Shown here: positions 16,449 to 23,727 of the stretch, in pieces
How the letters are laid out: the number at the start of each line of letters is the position of its first letter
Position numbering within the stretch: position 1 is the first letter of the stretch
DNA from: FEN-680 sp036845225
Lineage (GTDB): Bacteria; Actinomycetota; Geothermincolia; Fen-727; Anoxymicrobiaceae
NCBI GenBank assembly: GCA_036845225.1
Contig: DAIUEJ010000005.1
Span: 1-64,000, forward strand
Direction of reading: 5' to 3'
Length of the DNA stretch: 64,000 bases
Made by a program: the position numbers and the translations under genes
Notes under the pieces: generated by a model
Told to the model about the DNA's origin: nothing
Seen by the model: only the letters and a program-made list of their open reading frames with translations
Database searches by the model: none

Positions 16449-18728
16449 ATGAGCCCCCAACAGCAGAATAGATACTGGATAGTCTGTGTTTCTACCTTCC
16501 CGCCGCGACAGTGCGGCATCGCCACCTTTACCACTGACCTTACCAATGCTGTTGACAAGATGTTCGAACCGTCGATTAGGTCAAAGATTATTGCGATGAA
16601 TCGTACTGAAGTAAGTCATTATTCCTACCCTGACAAAGTAATATCCCAGATATGTCAACCCCGTGAAAAAGACTACGTTGATGCTGCCGACAAGCTCAAC
16701 CGGCTCGAAAAGGTAAGACTTGTCAACATCCAACATGAATTCGGGATCTTCGGAGGGGAGAACGGTTCACACATACTTCTCTTTTTAGAAAAACTTCAGA
16801 AACCGCTTGTTGCCACATTACACACAGTTCTTCCCACTCCAGACGAAGGAATGCGCAACGTTGTTCAAGCTATCATGGAGTATTCAAAAGGAATAATCGT
16901 TATGACGCACTACTCAAAGAAGATTCTCGAAAGAGATTACGGGTTGGATCCTAATCGAATTCAAGTTATTCCTCATGGGATCCACCATGTTCCCTATAGA
17001 AATACCAAGAAAGCCAAGTCTGCACTTGGCTTTTCTGGCAAATTGATCCTTTCAACCATTGGATTCCTTAGCCCCGGCAAGGGGATCGAGTACGTGATCG
17101 AGGCCTTGCCGCCGGTAGTACGGAAGTTCCCTAATGTTCGATATCTCGTCGCCGGCATTAGCCATCCTCTTGTTGTGAAACAGGAAGGCGAAAGTTACCG
17201 TAATTCTCTCATAAAGAAAGTTTACGAACTCGGTTTGAGCGAATACGTTCTTTTCGACAACACCTATTATGATCTAAATGACCTTCTAGAGTTCCTATCG
17301 GCTACCGATATCTATATATCTCCCTCCTTAGATCCAAACCAGACCGTCTCCGGCACTTTGTCTTACGCCCTTGGCAGCGGTCGTCCGGTAATATCCACGG
17401 CTTTTGCCCAGGCCAGAGAGGACATTACTGATGATGTAGGCGTATTAGTTGACTTTAAGAACCCGCAGGCTTTCAGTGATGCCATCATTGAATTGTTGGG
17501 CAATGATCAGCTTCGTCTGCAAATGGGCAAGAGATCTTATCTACACACAAGACACATGACCTGGCAAAATGTTGCCCTTTCCTACGTGAAATACTTCTCT
17601 CAATTTGTGCCGGAGCTAACCCTGGCACAAAGGGAACTTCCACGCGCAAAGCTTACGCATCTGGCTAAATTGACTGACAACTTCGGCATTATTCAGTTTG
17701 CCGAGTTTGCCGAGCCGGATCTTTCCTCTGGATATACCTTGGACGATAATGCCCGGGCTTTGGTTGTTGCCGCGCTCGATTATGAACAACACAGAACCTC
17801 TTCTTCACTAAGTCTCGTCTCCATCTACCTCGACTTTCTTTATCGGGTAGCCAAACCCGATGGTTATTTCGATAACTATGTCAATCCAAACCACACTATT
17901 GACGAACAGAGGAATAGCCGTGAATACTCAGAAGATGCCAGCGCCAGGGGACTATATGCGCTTGCCGTGGTCTCAACTACCAAACAAATCCCCGGACGCT
18001 TGAGAAAAAAGGCCCATTACTTGTTTGAGCAGAGTTTCCGGAAAGACATTGCTTTCTCCTCACCTCGTGCTATCGCTTCTTATATCAAGGCCCTCGCAAG
18101 TTTGCTTTCGAGATGGGAGGATGCAAGAACGCTTGCTGCACTAAAACACAACTGTGAAAAACTCTTGGCTCTATACGAGAAGAATCACTCACAGGACTGG
18201 GAGTGGTTCGAGCCTTATCTGACGTATTCAAATGCTCTCATGCCAGAAGCTCTTCTACACGGATGCAGAATAACCGGTGCGAGAAAATATTTCGAAGTGT
18301 CTGAAAAAACCCTCAGCTTCTTGATTAAGCATACCTTCAATGACAGCATGTACATCCCCATAGGCCAAGACGGCTGGTTTGTAAGGGGAGAGACGAGACA
18401 GTATTTTGACCAACAGCCCGAGGATGTTGCTGCTACCGTAGTAGCTCTCAACGCGATGTTTCGGGTAACGAACGAGGAGCATTACAGGGAATTGGCATAC
18501 AAAGCATTCAACTGGTTCCTGGGAGATAATATGCTTGGGCAGGTTGTCTATGATCACACCACCGGAGGATGTCATGATGGGCTTGGGAAAAAGTCCATTA
18601 ACTTGAATCAGGGAGCTGAATCTACCATTTCTTGCCTTTTGGCCCGTTTTTCATTCGACTGCTCAAAGTCAACTAAAAATTCCCTAGTTACAAACAATCA
18701 TCGTCTCCCAATCACCCGGTTAGCATAA
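16449..18728 (+). CDS. GT4 glycosyltransferase fused to an alpha/alpha-barrel glycosidase-like domain
   Basis: 759 residues. About 10-385 is a GT-B glycosyltransferase of family 4: QHEFGIFGG near the donor fold, VIPHGIHHVPY, SPGKGIEYVIEALPPV, and the nucleotide-sugar end ISPSLDPNQTVSGTLSYALGSGRPV with the E-x7-E region altered. From about 400 to 740 the protein is helical with repeated aromatic/acidic motifs (GYTLDDNARALVVAALDY, DWEWFEPYLTYSNALMPEAL), like a six-hairpin toroid. Together with the GT4 and GH130 genes that follow, it suggests synthesis and turnover of a mannose-type glycan. Base composition is visibly AT-richer than the core genes, a sign of transfer. The exact sugars are unknown. 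Confidence 0.7.
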   Translation: MSPQQQNRYWIVCVSTFPPRQCGIATFTTDLTNAVDKMFEPSIRSKIIAMNRTEVSHYSYPDKVISQICQPREKDYVDAADKLNRLEKVRLVNIQHEFGIFGGENGSHILLFLEKLQKPLVATLHTVLPTPDEGMRNVVQAIMEYSKGIIVMTHYSKKILERDYGLDPNRIQVIPHGIHHVPYRNTKKAKSALGFSGKLILSTIGFLSPGKGIEYVIEALPPVVRKFPNVRYLVAGISHPLVVKQEGESYRNSLIKKVYELGLSEYVLFDNTYYDLNDLLEFLSATDIYISPSLDPNQTVSGTLSYALGSGRPVISTAFAQAREDITDDVGVLVDFKNPQAFSDAIIELLGNDQLRLQMGKRSYLHTRHMTWQNVALSYVKYFSQFVPELTLAQRELPRAKLTHLAKLTDNFGIIQFAEFAEPDLSSGYTLDDNARALVVAALDYEQHRTSSSLSLVSIYLDFLYRVAKPDGYFDNYVNPNHTIDEQRNSREYSEDASARGLYALAVVSTTKQIPGRLRKKAHYLFEQSFRKDIAFSSPRAIASYIKALASLLSRWEDARTLAALKHNCEKLLALYEKNHSQDWEWFEPYLTYSNALMPEALLHGCRITGARKYFEVSEKTLSFLIKHTFNDSMYIPIGQDGWFVRGETRQYFDQQPEDVAATVVALNAMFRVTNEEHYRELAYKAFNWFLGDNMLGQVVYDHTTGGCHDGLGKKSINLNQGAESTISCLLARFSFDCSKSTKNSLVTNNHRLPITRLA

Positions 18729-18738
18729 AGGGTTAGCT

Positions 18739-19773
18739 ATGCGCATTGCGATGCTCTCTCCGATTGCTTGGCGCACGCCGCCGCAACATTACGGCCCGTG
18801 GGAAAGCGTGGTCTCCCTTTTGACCGAGGGGCTGGTCTCGCGCGGCTATGATGTTACCCTCTTTGCGACCGGTGATTCGCAAACAAGCGGCAAGCTCCAT
18901 GCCGTTTGCGCGCGGGGCTATGAAGAAGACCTCTCCATTATGCCAAAAGTATGGGAGGGCCTGCACATTTCGGAACTCTTCGAGCATGCTGAAGATTTCG
19001 ATATTATCCATAACAATTTTGACTTTCTACCTCTGACATACACCGGCCTTACCACCACCCCGGTCGTTACTACTATTCACGGCTTTTCATCGCCCGGGAT
19101 TTTGCCGGTTTACAAGAAATACAACGGCAAGGTGTTCTATGTTTCCATCAGCGATGCCGACCGGTCGCCGGATCTGGACTATATCAAAACCATCCATCAC
19201 GGCATAGATATAAAGCAGTTTGATTTTCAGCCTGAACCGGACGATTATCTGCTCTTTTTCGGGCGCATTCACCATGACAAGGGTGCCAGAGAGGCCATTG
19301 AAATTGCCAGGGCTTGCAATAAAAAGCTGATATTGGCGGGAATCATCCAGGATGAAGCCTACTATCACCAGCACATCGAACCGCACCTGGACAACGACAA
19401 TGCGGTTTATGTCGGCAGCACCGGGCCGGTTCAGCGCAACCGGCTGCTTGGCAAGGCATGCGCGCTTCTGCATCCCATAAATTTCAATGAGCCTTTCGGC
19501 CTGGCCGTTATCGAGTCCATGGCCTGCGGCACTCCTGTAATCGCCTTTAACAGGGGTAGCATGCCCGAACTTATAGAAAACGGCAAGAACGGTCTTCTCG
19601 TAAAAACAGTGGATGAGGCAATAGGGGCTGTTGCACGCATAAAAGATATTGACCGGGTATGCTGCCGCCGCCGTGTTGAACAGCATTTCACGGTCGATCG
19701 TATGGTTGAAGAATATATTCAGGTCTATGAAACGGTTCTCGAAAAAACGAAAAGAGAGGACCACCGACACTGA
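18739..19773 (+). CDS. GT4 family glycosyltransferase
   Basis: 344 residues. A GT-B fold glycosyltransferase with the N-terminal acceptor domain starting MRIAMLSPIAWRTPPQHYG. FFGRIHHDKGAREAIEIA begins the donor domain. The E-x7-E type motif is in NEPFGLAVIESMACGTPVIAF, the clearest GT4 signature. The N-terminal region resembles enzymes annotated as GDP-mannose- or UDP-sugar-dependent transferases. It lies 10 bases after the GT4 fusion and 2 bases before GH130 in one operon. Cytoplasmic, acting at the membrane or on soluble acceptors. Sugar specificity cannot be read from the sequence. Confidence 0.82.
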   Translation: MRIAMLSPIAWRTPPQHYGPWESVVSLLTEGLVSRGYDVTLFATGDSQTSGKLHAVCARGYEEDLSIMPKVWEGLHISELFEHAEDFDIIHNNFDFLPLTYTGLTTTPVVTTIHGFSSPGILPVYKKYNGKVFYVSISDADRSPDLDYIKTIHHGIDIKQFDFQPEPDDYLLFFGRIHHDKGAREAIEIARACNKKLILAGIIQDEAYYHQHIEPHLDNDNAVYVGSTGPVQRNRLLGKACALLHPINFNEPFGLAVIESMACGTPVIAFNRGSMPELIENGKNGLLVKTVDEAIGAVARIKDIDRVCCRRRVEQHFTVDRMVEEYIQVYETVLEKTKREDHRH

Positions 19774-19775
19774 CT

Positions 19776-20717
19776 ATGACTACTCAATATCCCATTATAA
19801 AACGTTATAAAATAAATCCCATTCTCACAAAAGATGATGTCCCCTACCCTGTAGCCACGGTCCACAATGCCGGCATAGTCAGGCATGGCGGCCGCTACAT
19901 TATGCTGTTCAGGTCGCACCGTTACAACGGACGCTCCATCATCGGCAGGGCCGACAGCGATGATGGTTTTTCCTTCACTGTCCATCCCAAACCCTTTCTC
20001 ATACCTGCAAAGGACAACATGTTTGCAGAATATGAAGAGTTCGGAGTCGAGGACCTGAGAATCTGCCCGGTAGAGGACGACTACCTGCTTACCTACAGCG
20101 CGTATTCCCGTCACGGCGTTCGGACTGCCCTTGCGCGCACCAGAGATTTTGAAAAAGTTGAACGCATTGCGCTTATAACCCAGGCCGACCTTCGCAACGT
20201 CGTCATTTTCCCTGTAAAGTTCGGTGGCAGGTATGCGCGTCTTGACCGGCCACATTCCGAAATTTCACCCTGGTCTATCTGGATTTCCTATTCCCCCGAC
20301 CTGGTTCACTGGGGTGATTCACGGGTGATTATGAAGCCGGTTCCCTATCATTGGGATGGAATGAAAATCGGTCCCGGCGCACCGCCCTTCAAGACCGACA
20401 AGGGATGGCTGCATATTTACCATGGGGTCTTTATGACCATGGCTGGGGCGGTATATCGCCTTGGTGCGGCCCTGCATGACCTTAATGATCCGGCAGAAAT
20501 CATCGGGGTTTCCGATCAGTGGATACTGCAGCCCGAGGATCCCTGGGAGGTAAGCGGCTATGTGCCCAATGTTGTTTTTAGCTGCGGCGCTGTTCCTGAA
20601 GACGACGGTACGGTAAAAATATACTGGGGCGGTGCTGATACGGTTATGTGTGCCGGTACGGCAGTGATTGATGACCTTGTACAATTATGTCTTACAAATA
20701 CCAGGCCGGCGCTGTAA
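19776..20717 (+). CDS. GH130 family glycoside phosphorylase/hydrolase
   Basis: 313 residues forming a five-bladed propeller. YPVATVHNAGIVRHGGRYIMLFR opens the first blade. FGVEDLRI carries the probable catalytic Asp. PYHWDGMKIGPGAPPFKTDKGWLHIYHG is the usual GH130 substrate-site motif, and NVVFSCGAV with YWGGADTV closes the fold. Known members phosphorolyse or hydrolyse beta-linked mannosides. Next to two GT4 enzymes it probably recycles or trims the glycan they make. No signal peptide, so it is intracellular. Phosphorylase or hydrolase depends on phosphate-binding residues I did not resolve. Confidence 0.82.
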   Translation: MTTQYPIIKRYKINPILTKDDVPYPVATVHNAGIVRHGGRYIMLFRSHRYNGRSIIGRADSDDGFSFTVHPKPFLIPAKDNMFAEYEEFGVEDLRICPVEDDYLLTYSAYSRHGVRTALARTRDFEKVERIALITQADLRNVVIFPVKFGGRYARLDRPHSEISPWSIWISYSPDLVHWGDSRVIMKPVPYHWDGMKIGPGAPPFKTDKGWLHIYHGVFMTMAGAVYRLGAALHDLNDPAEIIGVSDQWILQPEDPWEVSGYVPNVVFSCGAVPEDDGTVKIYWGGADTVMCAGTAVIDDLVQLCLTNTRPAL

Positions 20718-20725
20718 AAAAGGTT

Positions 20726-20905
20726 AAGAGGACCTTGCCAAGAGCAACCTTCTTGGCGTACTCGCTCCGCTCCCTCTCGAGCTCGTCAGGCCCGAGGAGC
20801 GTCATGCACCAGGCACCCTCGCGATCGGAGCCATCACAAGCAGCGTTGTCGCAACGATCGCGATCGCATAGTGTGCATTCTCACGTAACTGAACACTGAT
20901 TCTCA
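20726..20905 (-). pseudogene. Possible remnant of a host gene at the island edge
   Basis: On the minus strand two short readings in different frames look coding. One is a hydrophobic helix, HYAIAIVATTLLVMAPIARV. The other is an amphipathic, high-GC-codon stretch, DELERERSEYAKKVALGKVL, ending soon after in TAA. They would join with one indel near 20820. I do not recognise the family. It may be the truncated end of a host membrane protein. The 458-base gap from 20718 to 21175 otherwise holds only tRNA-like pieces. Confidence 0.25.
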
Positions 20906-20924
20906 TCTTGCTTGAGCACTTCCG

Positions 20925-20957
20925 GAATTAGAGGATTCGAACCCTCTCCTGTCGTTT
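20925..20957 (-). other. tRNA T-arm-like remnant
   Basis: On the minus strand AGAGGGTTCGAATCCTCT is a perfect T-arm (5-bp stem, GGTTCGAATCC loop core) followed by AATTCCG. No matching acceptor or anticodon arm is seen upstream. It is probably the 3' end of another, decayed or displaced tRNA gene near the island end. Confidence 0.35.
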
Positions 20958-21104
20958 TACCCCGATCAATCACTTCGAGGCCAAGACCCTTGTTGCATTT
21001 CGATCTCATGCTGAAAGAGCCCAGCGGTAAGGCATAACGCTGGACTAGATTGCGCATCCAGTCTTGAAAGTGAATATCGACTGGGGCTCCCCCCGGCCCC
21101 CCTG

Positions 21105-21207
21105 AGTCGAGGGTTCGAATCCCTCCAGCTCCACCACCAAATATGAAGGGTGGTCAGGAAGAGTGAAGGATTTGGTGGTGGAGCTGGAGGGATTCGAACC
21201 CTCGACT
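21105..21207. repeat. 37-bp inverted duplication of the tRNA-Ala 3' end
   Basis: 21105-21141 is the exact reverse complement of 21171-21207. The right copy is the T-arm, acceptor 3' strand and CCA of the intact tRNA-Ala plus the next few bases (CCAAA). The left copy faces the other way and lacks the rest of a tRNA; only a GGGGCT-like acceptor piece remains 24 bases upstream. The spacer is 29 bases. tRNA 3' ends are common integration targets, but att copies are normally direct repeats, so an inversion may have occurred. Confidence 0.7.
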
Positions 21208-21250
21208 TCTACCCTGCCAAGGTAGCGCTCTCCCCCTGAGCTACAGCCCC
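21176..21250 (-). tRNA. tRNA-Ala (anticodon GGC)
   Basis: A full cloverleaf on the minus strand. The acceptor GGGGCTG/CAGCTCC has the G3-U70 pair that identifies alanine tRNAs. The D-arm is GTAGCTCAGGGGGAGAGC. The anticodon stem-loop is CTACC-TTGGCAG-GGTAG, giving anticodon GGC. The T-arm is GAGGGTTCGAATCCCTC and the encoded CCA end is at 21178-21176. It bounds the transferred island. Confidence 0.95.
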
Positions 21251-21301
21251 ACACGGGTGCAAAAGATGCGAGTGTAATGATAACCGTACCTCAGGAGCCG
21301 C

Positions 21302-21703
21302 TCAAGAGCGCCCGGCGGCGCCCGGCTCGCCGGCGTGCTCGTCCCACTCGACTATCGGAACATTGCCCCAGAGGCGCTCGAGGTTGTAGAACTCGCGGTC
21401 TTCGTCGAGGAATATGTGGACGACCACGTCGATATAGTCAAGGAGGATCCAGCGACCGAAGCGTACCCCTTCTCGGCGGACCGGCTTCACTCCGCTCTCC
21501 CTCAGCTCCTCCTCCACCGCGTCCTGAAGTCGCTTGACCTGTCGCTCGTTCCGGCCGCTCGCGATGACGAAGTAGTCCGTGAGCCCGAGCGTATCCCTCA
21601 TGTCCATGATGCGGACGTCGGTTGCTTTCTTGTCGTCTGCCGCCCTCGCGGCAGCGATTGCCAACTGCTCAGCTGTCAGCAACTGATCTGCTCCAGCCTT
21701 CAA
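21302..21703 (-). CDS. rsfS: Ribosome silencing factor RsfS
   Basis: 133 residues of the Iojap/RsfS family: DVRIMDMRDTLGLTDYFVIASGRNERQVKRL and GRWILLDYIDVVVHIF, with FYNLERLWG near the end. RsfS binds ribosomal protein L14 and blocks subunit joining when nutrients are short. It follows nadD and an LCP protein, a gene order usual in this phylum. The start is taken at TTG 21703 after GAGGGAG; a slightly later start is possible. The acidic Gly/Ala tail is not conserved. Confidence 0.92.
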   Translation of the reverse strand: MKAGADQLLTAEQLAIAAARAADDKKATDVRIMDMRDTLGLTDYFVIASGRNERQVKRLQDAVEEELRESGVKPVRREGVRFGRWILLDYIDVVVHIFLDEDREFYNLERLWGNVPIVEWDEHAGEPGAAGRS

Positions 21704-21733
21704 ACTCCCTCGCTTACCGTACCGTGCAAGAAA

Positions 21734-21757
21734 AAGGTTTGACCCCTATTTTGCAGG
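21734..21757. repeat. Degenerate REP-like copy
   Basis: GGTTTGACCCCTATTTTGCA resembles the right end of the Y1 transposase unit (TGTCCCTATTTTGCA) with several changes. It abuts the stop codon of the LCP-family gene at 21758. Confidence 0.4.
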
Positions 21758-23068
21758 CTATTTGCTCGCATAGTCTTTCCCGACTATCACGCTGATGTCC
21801 GAAAGGGTCTGGGACTGCGGGTGCGCCTCCAGCTTGCCGACCTCCAGCTCGTTGCGCAGCTCCTGCGCGGCCGCCGTAATGGTCTTGTCGTCGCTGTAGA
21901 CGATTATCAGCGTCTCGGCGTGGTCGAAGTTGTCGGCGTTTGAGGAGTTCACTATCTGGTAGCGCGCCATGTCGATGTCGGCGGCGACCCTCTCCCCTAT
22001 CCCCGGGACTCCGCACCCGTTGAGCACTTCGATCTTCACGCGCTTCGACGAGGGCAGGCTCGAGGACGACTTCAGGTAGGACCTGACGAAAGCTGGAAGC
22101 GACTCCTGGTTCACCCTGTGCACGATCGTCTTCTCGAACCGGAACTCTTTGACCGGGACAATGGCGACCTGCAGGCTCTTTCCGCCGAGGGAGGTGAACG
22201 CTTTCGCGATGCCGGCCAGCTCCTTGTTGGAGGCGTCCGTGTCGAAGAGGTTGCCGTTCTTCGCGACGAACTTGTCGATATCGGTGCCTTTGAGGAGGGC
22301 AAGCGCCTCAGGCGTAAACGCGGCCTGCCGCTTCGCGAGGTCAAGCTCTTTTCCTGATGGAGCATAGGTCATGTAAGAGGCCAGGACGCTCGAAGCCAGG
22401 TTCTGCTTGCCCGCTTTCAGGTCGACGTTGACCCCCAGGCTCGGATCCTTGAACGATATCTTCGATATCCCTGCCACGGGGAAATTGGTGCCGAGCTGAT
22501 TGAGGATGATCCGGACGTCCCGATCGGAGGCGAGGACATACCTGTCCACCTGCGTTCCCAGCATGTTCTCGACGGTCACGAGCGTGCTGCTTATCCTGCC
22601 CCCGTCGAGCTCCACCAGGTTTGACATCTCGTCCGTACCCATGCCCGGGGTGGCCACCAGCAGGTCGGTCGGGAATAAGATCAGGCTGCCTGTCTTTGTC
22701 TGCCCGTCGTAGGACGCGAGGACACACGTGGTCAGGACTGTCGCGCCGTTCTGTTGTTTAGTGACGCCGATGAGGTAGTTGGCGGTCTTCTTGCCTTCCG
22801 GAAGGAAATCGGAGGCAATCACTTTCTTGGAGGACTTGAACGGCCAGGCGTGCTTGCCGAGCCACGAGAACCCGTGCGTGGTCTTGGTCCACGCCTTGTC
22901 GAACGGGTAGACCTTTACCACGGCGCCCAGCAAGACGAATATCGCGATAAGCACCGCGAGGACCACCAGCCACTTCCAGAGCTTTTTCTTCTTCTTCTTG
23001 CTGTCGAGCCGTTTCCTGGTTCGATATCCTACGTATTCTGCCACGCTCTCCACTTCCCGCCGGGGCAC
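21758..23068 (-). CDS. LCP (LytR-CpsA-Psr) family protein with LytR_C domain
   Basis: 436 residues. A basic cytoplasmic N-terminus (DSKKKKKKLWKW) leads to one membrane helix at about 33-52. An extracytoplasmic LCP-like domain follows (NYLIGVTKQQNGATVLTTCVLASYD, SNLVELDGGRISSTLVTVENML). The C-terminal 80-90 residues are a LytR_C domain (KVRIEVLNGCGVPGIGERVA-like). LCP enzymes attach secondary polymers to peptidoglycan; the conserved Arg set of the active form is not fully evident, so activity is uncertain. It lies between nadD and rsfS. The GTG 23068 start is tentative: the RBS is weak and GTG codons follow at 23053 and 23044. Confidence 0.75.
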   Translation of the reverse strand: MPRREVESVAEYVGYRTRKRLDSKKKKKKLWKWLVVLAVLIAIFVLLGAVVKVYPFDKAWTKTTHGFSWLGKHAWPFKSSKKVIASDFLPEGKKTANYLIGVTKQQNGATVLTTCVLASYDGQTKTGSLILFPTDLLVATPGMGTDEMSNLVELDGGRISSTLVTVENMLGTQVDRYVLASDRDVRIILNQLGTNFPVAGISKISFKDPSLGVNVDLKAGKQNLASSVLASYMTYAPSGKELDLAKRQAAFTPEALALLKGTDIDKFVAKNGNLFDTDASNKELAGIAKAFTSLGGKSLQVAIVPVKEFRFEKTIVHRVNQESLPAFVRSYLKSSSSLPSSKRVKIEVLNGCGVPGIGERVAADIDMARYQIVNSSNADNFDHAETLIIVYSDDKTITAAAQELRNELEVGKLEAHPQSQTLSDISVIVGKDYASK

Positions 23069-23091
23069 CCGGCGTTGAACTCAATATATTC

Positions 23092-23727
23092 TTATTCGGA
23101 AGGCCGCTGTTCACCTTTCAGGTAGAGGCCTTTCGCCTTTATGTACTCCCACACCGCGTCTCGGACCAGGTACCTGAACGGCCGCCCTTCCGTGGCGCGC
23201 GCCCGTATGTCCGTCGAGCTTATCGCGAGAGCGGGTATCTCCATGCTATAGACGCTTTCAAGGGCGATCTCGCCCCCGCTGTTGCGCTCCGGAAGAGCCT
23301 CGCGCAGCGTCTCGAGTGGAAAGCCGGGGCGCGTCGCCGCGATGAACTTCGCCTCGGCGAGCAGCTCGGCCGGGTCCTTCCAGGTGAGTATCTCGAGGAT
23401 GGCGTCGGCACCGGTTATAAAGAACAGCTCGGCGCCGAGTCCGTGTATCCTGTGGAGCTCCCGGAGGGTATCGACCGTGTAGGAGAGGCCCTCGCGGCCG
23501 AGCTCCATGTCTGAAACCTCGAGGAACGGGTTGCGGCTGATGGCGAGCTCGACCATCCGCAGCCTGTCGGAGGCCGGGCTGTGCGGACTGTCTGTCTTGT
23601 GAGGGGGCCTCGCGGACGGGATGAAGATGACCTTGTCGAGTTCGAACTGGCAGCGCGCCTCTTCCGCCGTGACGAGGTGGCCTATGTGAATGGGGTCGAA
23701 CGTCCCCCCCATTACGCCGATCCTCAA
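23092..23727 (-). CDS. nadD: Nicotinate-nucleotide adenylyltransferase
   Basis: 211 residues. It makes deamido-NAD from nicotinate mononucleotide and ATP, the step just before NadE. The N-terminus MRIGVMGGTFDPIHIGHL holds the nucleotidyltransferase GxFDPxHxGH motif. The ISSTDIRARATEGRPFRYLV end has the ISxT/SxxR signature. The start is TTG 23727, which overlaps the pheT stop by four bases (TTGA), implying translational coupling. Confidence 0.94.
   Translation of the reverse strand: MRIGVMGGTFDPIHIGHLVTAEEARCQFELDKVIFIPSARPPHKTDSPHSPASDRLRMVELAISRNPFLEVSDMELGREGLSYTVDTLRELHRIHGLGAELFFITGADAILEILTWKDPAELLAEAKFIAATRPGFPLETLREALPERNSGGEIALESVYSMEIPALAISSTDIRARATEGRPFRYLVRDAVWEYIKAKGLYLKGEQRPSE

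Noticed and set aside
20960..21141. tmRNA gene before the inverted tRNA copy
   Set aside because: The CCAGCTCCACCA end could fit tmRNA, but the 5' GGGG...TTCGACGGGG core and a tag frame are absent, and the 37 bases are identical to tRNA-Ala.
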